Below, piece by piece: positions 11,954 through 23,972 of a stretch of DNA of 64,000 nt. The translations under genes and the position numbers were made by a program. This stretch comes from Torreya grandis (lineage: Eukaryota; Streptophyta; Pinopsida; Cupressales; Taxaceae): the NCBI GenBank assembly GCA_037957365.1, contig JARHVA010000638.1, positions 795,001 to 859,000 of the forward strand. Direction: 5' to 3'. The stretch's first letter is position 1, and every line of letters begins with the position of its first letter. The notes under the pieces were generated by a model. The model saw only the letters and a program-made list of their open reading frames with translations, did no database searches and was not told the DNA's origin.

Positions 11954-14900
11954 TTTTATGAAAAAATATTTCACCTTATAGGAGGGTGTTCAATCTTCCT
12001 CTATATTTGGGCAACGTGGGAATACTTCAAGGTATGTGGGTTTACCTATAATAGAAGTAGAGGGTGTTCAATCTTCCTCTATATTTGGGCAACATGGGAA
12101 TACTTCAAGGTATGTGGGTTTACCTATAATAGAAGTAGACCTTTAAGTTTAAGGGCTAGCTCCCTGAATATACCTTGAAGTGTTTATCACCTAACTAAAT
12201 ATTTGATTATGGGAAAAGGGATAGAATTTTGCATGAAAATATATTATTTTAGGGGGTGATACACCAGAAGGATTTTCATAAGACCATCATACTTATTTCA
12301 TTAGGAAACAAGCTTACAACACCAGTCTAAAAGTCCTATAATGTTCTAGAATTAGTATTTCAATATGAAGGTGATGTGCATGAAGAATATCCAAGGTAAG
12401 TGAAACTATAGATTATTTATAAATAATAATCCTCATTTTATACTTGATAATAGATCCATACACTTAACAATACTTCATATGACCTACTAGAGTGAAGTCA
12501 CTTGCACCAAGCATAGAAGGATTGAGAGAAAGCAAGGACAGATATATATCTTTTAACTATTCACTATACATCTCTTAACACACTTTTAAAAGATGAGACA
12601 TGAAATTAAAATAGATATAATTTATTATTATAAGGCAAAATACCATGTCAAAACTAGCAGGACTTTGCCATACATGGTGTGACATTATTTTACAAGAGCC
12701 AAAATGGCTACTACTTACACAATTGGAGAGAGAAGAGAAGAGACTGAAGACCAAGATTAATTAGGACATGTGTCATAATAAGAAAATGAGTTACACATGC
12801 AAAAAAATTTATTAGGAGATAGATCATGCAATTTATCATAGGACAAATGTCCCTCAAAGTCATGAAACTCTTGAAATATGGCATAGGACTCCTCATTTGC
12901 ATGCCAAGAAACTATCTTCATCATTTGGCCCTCTTTGAACACTCCTCAAAAAAATATGGATAAATGTGATGATGAAATAAGAGGGATGGGTTATAAACAA
13001 GTCCTAAAACACATTGGTTGCATATATAATCACTGATATTCCTTTACACATGTGTTATCACTGCTTATAGTCCAAATAAATCCTCTTTCACTCACCTTGC
13101 ACACTTGCCACCAAAGTTGTCTTCAGTTTTCCAAAAAAATAAATATAGAGGAGTGAATGACACCTATCAAGACCATTAATGGAATTAGATTCCTCAAGCA
13201 GAACTTAAAAGGCCTCCCACTTAGAGTTTTCACCTTCTCACTTGCTTGTTCACTATGTCAGTTTAGATCAGATGAGATGAAGGTACTTTTAGAAGCACTT
13301 GTGTGTTTTGATGAAGAATTAAATGTATATGATAGGCTATATTATGTCCCAATATACCCCCCCAAGTTATTTTTATCTCTTGAAAGCCTTACATACTTGC
13401 ATAACACATAAAATTGTCAAAGAAACTAATTATATGCCATGTCCATACAAGTAGGGTGAGAGTCAAATTGATGGGGAGGAGCCCTGAAGATTCCTTTACA
13501 ACTTCCAAGTCATTTCCAAGTCAAAATATCCATCTTATATGCCATTACTTCATCTTATTCATTAGGTTATTAACCAAGGTTTTAGAGGGTTTAAAGTAGT
13601 TTTGACCTCTAAAGATTATTCATGAAGTTGTGACATTTAATCCTTCAATAAATTTCATTGAAACTTTTTTAGGGACCCTATCTAACATTCCCCAACTTCT
13701 CAAACTCCTATACTATGTGTCTGTACACATATGAGCTCTCAAAGTTACCCTCTTGAGCTTCTCTCTTCATTTTTCATAGGCCTAAGTTGGTTTAAATAAA
13801 AATATGTCTTCCCTATGACTTCACCTACACACCAAAAGTTCTATAATGATTCATAATTCTCCATTAAGGTCCTCCAAGGATATGTAATTCTAATTTGGTT
13901 TTTGAAGTGATGGCCATATCTCTTTAGGGTCTTAGTATTAGTCAAGGTCTAAAGGCCTGATTATGTCCTTGATGCCTAGATCTAACTTATGTAGTTCTTG
14001 ATGGTTTCAAGATCCTAGATATACTTGTTCATACCTGTAGAAACCTTCTACACCTCCATGAAAGGTTTCAATAACTTTTGAACCTTACTTTCAACATTCA
14101 CTTCTCAAGCCTATAGATTTCTTACTTCTTAGAATACCCTCTATTTGAGATAGATAGAGGGCATCTCCTCTGTCTTCTCAAGCATCATGAAACATTGTTA
14201 TATGGCATATCCAAAAGTGATTAGGCCTCTATTTTGTTACTTTAAGGAAACCTATCCTTGAATTAAAATTCTTTCACTTGGAGAGACCTCTCAAGTTTGC
14301 ATACCTACCTATAACTCCAAACATGATTCTCAAGGTGACTCCAACTTCCTTGAACCTGATGAAGGTCTCTAACATGTTAAATCTACTCTATGAAGCATTC
14401 TTAGATCTCTACTAGTTCCACATGTAGGTGGATATTTCAATGTACAAGAAATAAATGGAAACCTAAGTAATGTACATAGTATAAGACTTATAATCATCTT
14501 TATACATTCTTAAAGTGATCAAATGAATCTTTACAACTTTTTAAGGATTTGAAAATAGTTTCAAAACTACCATTCTAATGTAAACTTATCCTAAGAGCAC
14601 ATATAGGTGCAGAATAAAGTCGCAGGCTTGTATATATGTGAGAAATAGTCAACGTAGTCAGCCATATACACTTAGAGATGTTTATTTGATTGATCATGTT
14701 TCAAGTATATGTATAACACCTTATGGACTCTTCAAACACCTCCAATAATGTCCTCATAACTCCACACACTATGATTTAATTAATTGTATGCATGAATTTG
14801 ACTATGTATCACATCCTTAACTATGTGCTTGATCAAATCATGATCTTGAGAGACCTATCTTGGAGAGAAAAGTTATTTTTATGACATGAAAACATGGAGC

Positions 14901-15826
14901 AGAACATATAACATTCACATGAAACTATTGTCAGCACCAGGACCTTTGTAAGTGGTGAAATTTGATTTCTAGTCCATTAGTGACATCTTCCTACAATTTG
15001 AACTTTTTGATGCATAAAATTACTTCCAATCATGAAACCAGACATGGGAAACATGAGATAAGGAATTAAACATCATTTGGAAGAAAATTCATCAACTAAG
15101 TTATATGGACTAGCTCAAATAGGAGCAAAACCTATAGGGTGTGGGAAATAATAAGTAAAAATGGACAATTTACTTGTTAAGGATGGTTCATAAGGTATAG
15201 GAATCCAATCCTTGAACTGAAAACATGAATGTGAATCTGACCAATTGTATTATCCACCACCAAGATAATTTGACCTAGAAGTCTTCTTACTGGTTATACC
15301 AAGAAGAAACCTACTGACTAGTTTTGATTGCCTAGTGGAGTGATGAGAGATAGAATGGTTTTGGTATAATTTTTGAACTTACAAAGTAGATCAAACATGT
15401 AAATGAATTAAAGGAATAATAATGGTTACTACATAATCTTATCCCACATGCCAATCTCTCCCATAGGCCATACAACTTTTAAAACTCCTTCTTTTCACTT
15501 ATTTTCTTGATTTTCAGTTAGATACCTATAAGTTTCAATTATTATTGACATTATTGACAGGGAATATGAAAAATTATATGTTGGAAATAATTTGATAACA
15601 CTTCTAGACCAATGATAATCTTACCACTCATTTATGACCCATTTATGACCCCTAAGTGACTTAAAATGACATAAGGACTAAATTGAACTATGACCAAGTC
15701 TAATAAGACATTAAATTACATAAAATAAACCATTAAAAACCTTATAATATTATAATATACCCCTATATCAAGTTTTTTACTATAGGGGGTTGACTCATTT
15801 TCACTTGTGATAAAAAATGGTCAACA
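11954..15826 (-). repeat. 3' LTR of element L (about 3.9 kb)
   Basis: Aligns along its whole length with 19630-23972. On the minus strand it begins TGTTGACC at 15826 (the other copy has TATTGACC, so its TG is mutated). It is unusually long for a plant LTR and carries no recognisable protein. The open frames inside it (12711-12942, 13157-13599) are not conserved in the other LTR and are chance frames. A tandem duplication of 78 bp sits near the minus-strand 3' end. Confidence 0.85.
11983..12138. repeat. 78-bp tandem duplication in 3' LTR of element L
   Basis: Two adjacent copies (11983-12060 and 12061-12138) differ at one position (GCAACGTGGG versus GCAACATGGG). The other LTR of the same element has a single copy, so the duplication is younger than the insertion of L. 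Confidence 0.9.
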
Positions 15827-16472
15827 TTCTTAGTGTTTTCCCAAGGGTGGTATGTTTGCTATGCTAAGACCAATAGTCTTATCCTATCCATTTGATCATG
15901 GAGTCAAATATACACTATCTTGACACATAATTTTACTTTTACAAGAAACCAAACAACAAGTAAAGAACACATGAGATAAAACATAACAAAGGGAAACAAA
16001 TATGTGTTCTCAAGAACACTTATGGAACATAACACAACTAAGAGAAAGACACATACACACATAATATCATATTTATAAAACCTCACTCTTGAGGTGAAAA
16101 ACATATTTTCATACCTCAATTAGGGTTAAATATAGTTCCCATTGTATCTTTGCCACTCCATGACGACAATCTAACATGAGGAGCATGCTCATCATCAACC
16201 ACTTGCATTTGTGAATGTTCAAGAAGCCTATCACCTTTATACGCTCGTAGGCCTACACGTGAAATATTTGAAGCCTTCATTAATTTTATTCATTTATTTT
16301 TATGAACCTTGATTGGAGTTTCAATTTGATTGATCATTGTCATATCTGATTTGTCTTCCTCAAACTATAGATTAGAATGTATGCCAACTACCTCAACTTT
16401 TTTATCCTCTTGATCATAATGTACTTGATGTTTGGGAGCATAAATATTATCTTCATCATGTTCCAACACTTT
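15827..16472 (-). other. 3' untranslated interior of element L
   Basis: On the minus strand this lies between the acidic ORF and the 3' LTR. The bases immediately before the LTR (minus strand, TTGGGAAAACACTAAGAA, just right of 15826) are purine-rich and sit where a polypurine tract primes plus-strand synthesis. The frame at 15904-16119 is hydrophobic and not convincing as a gene. Confidence 0.5.
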
Positions 16473-17069
16473 TTAAATTGATTCTTCCTCAAGTGGAGAT
16501 TTTGAATATTCTTTAGGCACAAAAAAATATATCTTTACCTCAATCTTCATGTATATAACTTCTTGGGCAATAGCTTCATCAAGCTCTTTCATGAATGCAA
16601 ACTCTTGATTAGTAGAATTAAATTCATACTTATTCTTAATGGAAAAATAAATAATATGTTTTTTAGTCTCATTATAAATCTTGACATCAGATATAGAATC
16701 TCTTGGAGAAAAAGGAGTCTTACCCAACTTGTCAAATTCTTTGCATATGACATTGAACCTTTGCCATAGTTCATCCTCATTCACAACATGACACTTTTCT
16801 CCATTCTTGGTGAGACGCTCAACATCATGTTTGTTAGAACCATTATCAAACACATAATATATATACCTCTTAGGATGGGAAATAGTATTACCTAGCTGAT
16901 CAAACTCTTGACATATGGCATTGAATCTTTGCCATAAATCATCCTCCTCTACCTCATGAGTGTCATCATCAAGGGTAGTTTCATCAATAGTAGGTAGAAA
17001 GACATCATTCATTCCACTATTTTGATACATTAGGTTATTCAAGATATCATCATAATACTCATGAATCAT
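16473..17069 (-). CDS. Acidic 198-residue ORF with internal duplication, element L
   Basis: An intact minus-strand frame of 198 codons in an otherwise broken element. I do not recognise the family. It is Asp/Glu-rich at the N-terminus and contains two copies of a motif, LWQRFNAICQEFDQLGNT and LWQRFNVICKEFDKLGKT, with tryptophans W46 and W102 exactly 56 residues apart. PFSP follows the second copy. It lies downstream of the protease where RT would be in an autonomous element. A related acidic frame with W...C......G.PFSP occurs in element F (56515-56874). It could be a gag-derived spacer, a captured gene piece, or an accessory protein. It is unusually open given how decayed its neighbours are. 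Confidence 0.5.
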   Translation of the reverse strand: MIHEYYDDILNNLMYQNSGMNDVFLPTIDETTLDDDTHEVEEDDLWQRFNAICQEFDQLGNTISHPKRYIYYVFDNGSNKHDVERLTKNGEKCHVVNEDELWQRFNVICKEFDKLGKTPFSPRDSISDVKIYNETKKHIIYFSIKNKYEFNSTNQEFAFMKELDEAIAQEVIYMKIEVKIYFFVPKEYSKSPLEEESI

Positions 17070-17460
17070 GTAGTTACCTTCAAAAGCTTGTGAGAAAGAA
17101 TGTTTGACACTTACCTCAGCGCCTTCAAATCACTATTTATGAATAATATAAGTGCCAAGGTTAGTTTTCTCAAAATATGCATAAGTATCATGATCATAAG
17201 CATGTTCACTATATTAATCTAGAAATAAGTTAGCTATGCCATAGATTTTAGGATCACCATCATCCACATTAGAATCCTCCTTCTCATTGATCACACAATT
17301 CAAGTTAGAGATTTTTTCAATGTAGGGCTCAATGTGAAACCTTGCAAGAGGATAAGTTCTAATGGTCAACATGTTCCATAACTTATTATGAATTACAAGA
17401 AGGAATAATTAGAAAATAGATATCCACATATATTGGCTATAAAGTATCTTGAAAATCAAA
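17070..17460 (-). other. Spacer between protease and acidic ORF, element L
   Basis: About 390 bp with stops in all minus frames. Translation fragments remain Asp/Glu-rich (for example around 17190-17290), so the acidic ORF may once have begun further upstream. No motif identified. Confidence 0.4.
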
Positions 17461-17706
17461 TTACAAATGAGTAGGAAGGTCAACAATAATTATGTCTTGG
17501 AAGATGGGAAAACTAGGATAGTCATGGAAAAAAACCTTCAATTTTTTAATCAACCCTATTGTCTTAACAAGTGTACCATATATTTTAATCACTCCTTTTC
17601 TATGAGTTTCATATTTTAGTCCTAACATATCAGCTATAACCTTGTGTATGATTGATGTAGAAACACCACTATCAATTATGCAATTGTGTACCAATTTATC
17701 ACCCAA
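17461..17706 (-). pseudogene. Aspartic protease fragment of element L
   Basis: An 81-codon minus frame beginning MGDKLVHNCIIDSGVSTSII. The stretch CIIDSG followed by STSII fits the retropepsin active site (hydrophobic-hydrophobic-D-S/T-G), and a later hydrophobic run (IFQDIIIVDLP) fits the flap-to-dimer region of gypsy proteases. Retropepsins work as dimers and release Gag products. The frame lacks the usual flanking residues and stops at 17461, so it is partial. It sits downstream of gag, as expected. Confidence 0.6.
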
Positions 17707-18632
17707 AATAAGAGTGAGGTAGAAAGTTGGAGGCTTCTCAGTTATAGTAGATAGTTATATAATGGTATTAGGGATATTTTAAAGAAAAAAATGACCATTA
17801 ATTTGAATTTAAGGTGAAGGACTAGTATGAATAGTGGATAACTATTTTTACAAAAGTTTTTTTTGGCCAAGCATGTGAAGGACATCCCATAAAGAGATAA
17901 ATGCTTTGGAATTATTCAAAGAATCCACTATGTTTAGGGAAATATTACTCACCTTATATTGAGTCCTTAGAGGAAAATAAGTTGTTAAAACTTGAGGATT
18001 TGAAGTACCTTGATCAAACCTTCAAATATTTTGATTCGAAGGAGGTGTAGTGGGTATTAAGGATTACCATGCTTGCATCCATGCCTTGCTACCTTGTAGA
18101 AGGATTAGATGAACTTGTAGGCATTTTATTATCACATATTTAAGCCTTCCTCTTATCTCTAGTATTATCTATAATATATGTGCCTTGGTTGAGCATAAAA
18201 TTATCTTCCACCAAGAAATTACTAAAATTTTCTGCATGAGGCTAGCAATCTTCATTTACTTGCATCATAACTTCATCTTCAGATAATAGGATAGGATTAA
18301 CTCCTTCTTGAGAAACTAGAGCTTGATCTCCAACCTCACTCACATCCATGAATTTTCCTTATTTCTAATCTTCTCCTTGTACCATTTTTTTATGCACCAG
18401 TACCATCTCCCTTGCATTGGTGGTGGAATTGGGATTGTACATGTTGGCAAGCCCATTAAAGTTAGGCTTCCCTTGACTTCTTCCTCTCCCAAATGTTGGA
18501 CATATTAATACTGATAGGGATATGGAGTTTGATAGGCACATTTTTCCATGCTAGCTTACCTATTTGGAGCTTATAATTCTTGACATCTTGTCTCATATAA
18601 CTTAAACCTTGACTGTCAATCAATATCATCTT
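17707..18632 (-). other. gag C-terminal / gag-protease linker, element L
   Basis: No long open minus frame. This region should encode the nucleocapsid end of Gag, but I see no CCHC zinc knuckle. The plus frame 18323-18508 is judged a shadow. Confidence 0.4.
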
Positions 18633-19462
18633 CTACCTTCTAACTTGAGCCACACTTAGATTATTAGTAAGAGTATTAAGTATAAATGGCATATAAAAAT
18701 TATAAGGAAACTTTACTACTTGAATGAGGCCATTCTCATCTCTAATGTTAAGTTCATATGCTTCAGTAAGGGAGAAACCACCCTTGGATTGAAGCAAAAT
18801 AGCAATATCGGTACCAATGACTCTCAAGTATGTAGGGAAAATAGAACTAGTAGGTGATCTCATAGAAGGAGGAAATCTATACCAAGTATTTTGAAACCTT
18901 TCATGCTTTATTTCTTTGGGATATATTTTTATCATATTGATATGATTTATGAGAGAAGTATGGTCACTTTCATCTTCAAACCTTGAAGTTGGCAACACTC
19001 CAAAGTCATCCCATGATGTGACACATCCACCAAGCAAAGTCCTATACCAATCAAGAGATTTCATTCTAAGGGACATGTCAAGGAGTCTAATTTAAATATT
19101 ATCCTTAGTGAAATTGTGTAAACTAAAAAAATTATAGATATCCTTAATGTGCTCACTAGGTGTAACATCACTCTCACCAATGAATGTGGGCATACTCTTT
19201 GTGGCATTAGGAGGAATGTCATCATAGTCTTGAAGGTGGATTGGGTTTTTAGTATTAAAGGAAAGAAAAAAATCTTGCTTAGACATGTTTTATTCAATAT
19301 CTTAAATTTATTCAATCTCTTCACTTTATTATCTAGCAAAATATCCTTGGTCTTCAAAACATAGATTAGGATTAGGTATTGAACTTCAAGATGAAGTTCA
19401 GGATAAATAGGTGGATTGATAGGATTAAGAAATCTAATAGATGATGACCTAGTAAAAACCAT
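18633..19462 (-). pseudogene. gag of element L, frameshifted
   Basis: Minus-strand frames overlap: 19061-19462 (N-terminal), 19092-19286 (MPTFIGESDVTPSEHIKDIY) and 18633-19076 (MKSLDWYRTLLGGCVTSWDDF, YRFPPSMRSPTSSIFPTYLR, GTDIAILLQSKGGFSLTEAY). The 'F.G..DV.P.EHI' and 'W(Y/F)..L....I.SW..F' elements are the conserved core of plant Ty3/gypsy Gag, which builds the particle. One frameshift and one stop near 19080 separate the parts. It begins about 150 bp from the 5' LTR. Confidence 0.75.
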
Positions 19463-19610
19463 GAATAATTAGATAAAATTTATGAAAAAATAATGGAATT
19501 AAACTATATTTTACCTTGAATGGAGTCTCCAAATGCTAAGTAGCACACCAACTTGAAACTGATGTTGTCAAGACTAGTATTCACCTTGACAAGTTATCTT
19601 GAGGAAAATG

Positions 19611-19629
19611 GGTCCCACTGAGTGTGCCA
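19611..19629 (-). other. Probable primer-binding site of element L
   Basis: The minus strand reads TGGCACACTCAGTGGGACC immediately inside the 5' LTR edge. It starts with the obligatory TGG (complement of tRNA CCA) and is close to the equivalent site of element D (TGGCATGCCTAGTGGGACA). I could not assign the tRNA. Confidence 0.6.
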
Positions 19630-22600
19630 TAACTATTTTCACTAAATATTTAACCCTATATGAGGGTTTTTAATCCTCCTCTATATTTGGGCAACATGGG
19701 AATACTTATAGGTATGTGGATTTACCTATAATAGAAGTAAACCTCTAGGTTTAAGGGCTAGCTCCCTAACTATACCTTGAAGTGATTATAACCTAACTAA
19801 ATATTTTATTGTGGTAAAAGGGATAAAAGTTTGCATGAAAATAAAATAATCCAGGGGAGTGATACACGTAAAGGATTTACAAAATACCATCTGATCCAGG
19901 CATCCATTCAGGCGACAATTCGGGTGACAGTTCCACCCCAATTGATGACGAAACTTCCGGGAGCCATAACTTTTGCACCGTAGCTCCAATTGACTCGCCG
20001 TTTGAACCATTGGAAAGATAGGAACGAGGGGAACATCGTGAAATGGCATTGATCTATGCTCAATGAATTTTTACCCCCGAAAACCCAACGGAAGTGCCTC
20101 AAATTTCAATTTTAATAGTGCTGTCTAAAAATAGTAAGTTTCTAAAAATAGTAATTCCTCGAATTATGTATTGTTTTAAATATTGGAAGTCATACCACTT
20201 CATCTCCCTCAATATTTTTGACCTTCCACATCCTTCCCATGCTTTCAAATTGTGTATAAAAGAAGAGGTAACCTGAAATGTGAAGACAGACATCTCTTCC
20301 CAGAGATAAACATATTTCTGTATTGCGATTTTGAGTAATACTACATCTCTTCTCAGAGAATTCATTGTTATTGTGTTATTTATATGTTATTGTGATATTT
20401 ATCAACCAAAAATTCTGAGTTTTGGATCACCATCATACTTATTTCACTAAAAAGTAAGGCTTATAACACTAGTCCAAAAGCCCTATAATGCTCTAGCATT
20501 AGTTTTTCAATATGAAAGTGACGTGCATGAAGAATATCCAAGGTAAGTGAAAATATAGATCAATTTTATATACTAAGGCTCATTTTACACTTGAAAATAG
20601 ATCCATACAGTTGACAACACTTCATATGACCTATTAGAGTGAATTCACTTGCACCAAACATGGAAAGATCGAGAGAAAGTAAGGATAGATAGATATCTCT
20701 TAACTATTCAATATACATCTCTTAAAAAAATTGAAAAGATGAGATATGAACTCAAACCAAATTTAATTTATTATTATAATAAAAATTAACATGTCAAAAT
20801 TATTAGGGCTCTACCATATATGGTGTGGTATTATTCTACAAGAGATAAAATGGCTACTAGTTATAGAATTAAAGAGAGAGAGAAGAAGATAATGAATTCC
20901 AAGAGTCACTAGGACATGTGTCATATTAAGAAAATAAGTTAAAAATTTATTATAATTAAGTAGGATACATACGATGCAATGATTCATATCATAAATGTTC
21001 CTCAAATTCATGAAACTCTTGAAATATAGCATAAGACTCTTCATTTGCATGCCAAGAAACTATCTTCATCATTTGGCCCTATTGGAACACTCCTAAAAAA
21101 ACTAGGGATAGATGAAATGATTTAAATGAGAGGAAGGGGTTAAAATAAATCCCCAACATTCATTGGTTGCATCCCTAATCACTGATATTCATTTGCACAT
21201 GAGTTATCACTGCCTACAGTCAAAATAATTACTCTTTCACTCACCTGGCACACTTAGCACCAAAGTTGTATTAAATTTTCCAAACAAGTCCATAAAAATG
21301 ATTTAATGAAACTTATAAATACCCTTCATGGCCTTATATTCCTTAGATATACCTTAAAATGCCTCCCACTTAGAGTTTTCACCTTCTCACTTGCTTGTTC
21401 ACTATTCTAGTTTGGACTAGTTGAGATGGAGATGCTTTCAGAAGCACTTGTGTTTTTTTGAAGTATGATATATATATTATAGGATATATTAGGTCCAAAT
21501 ATACCCCCCCAAGTGATTTTTATCTCTTTAAAATATTCCATACTTTCATAACACATAAAAATATCAAAAAAACCAATTATATGACCTATCCATACAAGTA
21601 GGGTGAGAGTCAAATTGATGGGAAGGAGACCTGAAGATTCCTCTATAACTTCCAACTCATTTACAAGTCAAATTGTCCTTCCTAGATTCCATTCCTTCTT
21701 CATATTCTTCATTGATTCATTAATTAGGGGTTTAGAGGGTTTAAAACAGTTTTGACCTCTAAGGATTGTTCATGAAGATGTGATGTTCAGTCTTTCAATA
21801 AATTTCACTAAAAATTTATTAGGGACCCTGTCTAACATTCTCCAACTTCTTAGACTCCCATGATATGTGTCTGTACACACATGAGCTCTCAAATTTTCCA
21901 TATCGAGCTTCTCTCTTCATTATGCACATGCCTAAGTTGGTTTAAGTCAAAATATGTCTTCTTTGTGACTTCACCTACACACTAAAGGTTATATCATGCT
22001 TCATACTTCTCCATTAAGGTCCTCTAAGTCTCTTCAATGCTCATTTAGTGTTAGAAGTGATGGCCACTTATCTTTAGGGTATTCATCCTATTCAAGGCCT
22101 AAAGGCTTGAAAGTGTCCTTGATGCTTAGATCTAACTTGTGAAATTACTAATGATTTCAAGACCCTAGATATTCTTGTTTATACCTATAACAACCTTCTA
22201 CACCTCCATGAAAGGTTTCAAAAACTTTTGCACCTTCCTTTCAACATTCACTTCTCAAGCCTACAGACTTCTTGCTTCTTGGAGTACCCTCTATTTGAGA
22301 TAGAATAGAGGGTATCTCCTTTATCTTCTCAGGAACCATGTAACATTGTTATATGGAATCTCCAAAAATTCTTAGGCCTTTGTTTTGGTGTTTTAGGGAA
22401 ACCCATCCCCGAATTCAAATTATTTCACTTGGAGAGACCTCTCAAATATGTTTGCTTACCTACCTACCTATGAATCCAAACATGATTCTTGAGGTGCCTC
22501 CAACTTCTTTGAACCAGATTAAGGTATCTAACATGTTAAATCTATTATATTAAGCATTTTCAAATCTTTGCTAGTGCCACCTATAGGTGGACATTTTAAT

Positions 22601-23972
22601 ATGCAGGAAATGATGAAAACCTAATGAATGTGAATAGTATAGGACTTATAATTAGATTTGGACCTTCTCAAAGTTCTCAAATGAATCTTTACAACTTTTA
22701 AGGATTTGAAAATAGTTTCAAAACTACCACATTCCAATGTAACATTCTCCTGAGAGACATGTATGTGTAGATTAGAGTTATATGCCTGCATATATCTGAA
22801 AAATAGTCATCATAGTCATTCATATACACTTGGATAGGTTTAGTTGATTTATCATGTAGTAATAATATATATAACACCTTATTTACTCTTCAAACACCTC
22901 AAATAATGTCATTATAACTCCACACCCCATGATTTAATTGACTATATACATGAAATTGACTGTGTATGACATCCTTGACTATGTGCTTGATCAATGCATG
23001 ATATTGAGAGACATATATTGGAGATAAAAGTGATTATTATGAAATTAAAACATGGATCACAACATATTACATTCACATGAAACCATTGTGAGTAATAGGA
23101 CCTTTGCAAGTGGTGACATATGACTATTAGTCCATTAGTGACATCTTATTAAAATTTGAACTATTTGATCCATCAAATAACTTAAAATCATGAAACCAAA
23201 CATGGGAAACATTATAGAATGAATTCAACATCCTCTATGATAAAATTCATCAACTGAGTTATATGGACTAGCTCAAAAAGGAGCAAAACCTATAGGGTGT
23301 GTGAAACAACAAGCATAAATTGACAATCAACTTGTTAAGGATGGTTCATAAGGTATAAGAAGCCAATTATTTAACTCCAAACATTAATGTTAATCTAAAT
23401 AATTTTAATATCTACCACCAAGATAATTTGACATGGAAGTCTTCCTACTAGTCATACCAAGAAGAAACCTACTGACTAGTTCTACTTGCTTAGTGGAGGG
23501 ATGGAGATATAAAATATTTTTGGTACAATTTTGGTACTTCCAAAGTATATCAAGCATGGAAATGAATTTAGGTATTATAAAGGTTATATGCACAAGATTC
23601 TCCCACATGACACTCTCTCCCATAGGCCGTACAACCTTAGAAACTCATTTTTCACTTATTTTCTTGTTTTTTAGTTAGAAACTTGCAAGTTTCAATTAGT
23701 CATGACATTTTTGACAAGTAATCTGAAAAATTGGACATTGGAAGTAAGTTTATAACACTTTTACATGAAGGAAAACCATACCACTCATTTATGATCCCTA
23801 AGTGACTCAAAATGACATAAAGAGTAAATTGGACTATGACTAAGGCTAATAAGACATTAAAATTAATCAAATGAACCATGACACACCCTATGCAATTATA
23901 ATATACCCCTATATCAAGTTTTGGACTATAGGGGGTTGACTAATTTTGACTTGTGGTAAATAAAGGTCAATA
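19630..23972 (-). repeat. 5' LTR of element L, containing a solo LTR
   Basis: Pairs with 11954-15826. Its length without the 538-bp insertion and its duplicated 5 bp is about 3.8 kb. The left edge is set by the adjacent primer-binding site, the right edge (23972) by loss of alignment and the GTAAA duplication. Frames inside (20811-21050, 21407-21655, 23405-23678) are not conserved between the two LTRs. Confidence 0.85.
19892..20429 (+). mobile_element. 538-bp solo LTR inserted in the 5' LTR of element L
   Basis: Begins TGATCC and ends GGATCA (short inverted ends of TG..CA type) and is flanked by CCATC at 19887-19891 and 20430-20434. The other LTR of L has the empty site (AGACCATCATACTT, about 12282), so the edges are exact. 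A TATA-like TGTATAAAAGA lies near 20252 on the plus strand, which suggests plus orientation. No coding region; no internal sequence remains, as after recombination between two LTRs. Its GC content is higher than the surroundings. Confidence 0.9.

Larger units (their letters stand above)
11954..23972 (-). mobile_element. Element L: non-autonomous gag-protease LTR element (LARD / TR-GAG type)
   Basis: Two direct repeats of about 3.9 kb (11954-15826 and about 19630-23972, the latter containing a solo LTR) flank a 3.8-kb interior with gag, protease and an acidic ORF on the minus strand. RT, RNase H and integrase are absent. The 5-bp duplication GTAAA is present at 11949-11953 and 23973-23977. The uninterrupted element A has GGTCAATCTTCACATT where the rejoined B flanks give GGTAAATATGCACATT, confirming the insertion point. 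The LTR pair differs at about one position in nine over a sampled 110 bp, so insertion is old. Mobility would have needed pol supplied in trans. Confidence 0.85.

Noticed and set aside
12711..13599. Four open frames in the left LTR of L
   Set aside because: Not preserved in the homologous right LTR.
19892..20429. Considered as a MITE because of short inverted ends
   Set aside because: TG...CA ends, a TATA-like promoter and a 5-bp duplication fit a solo LTR better.
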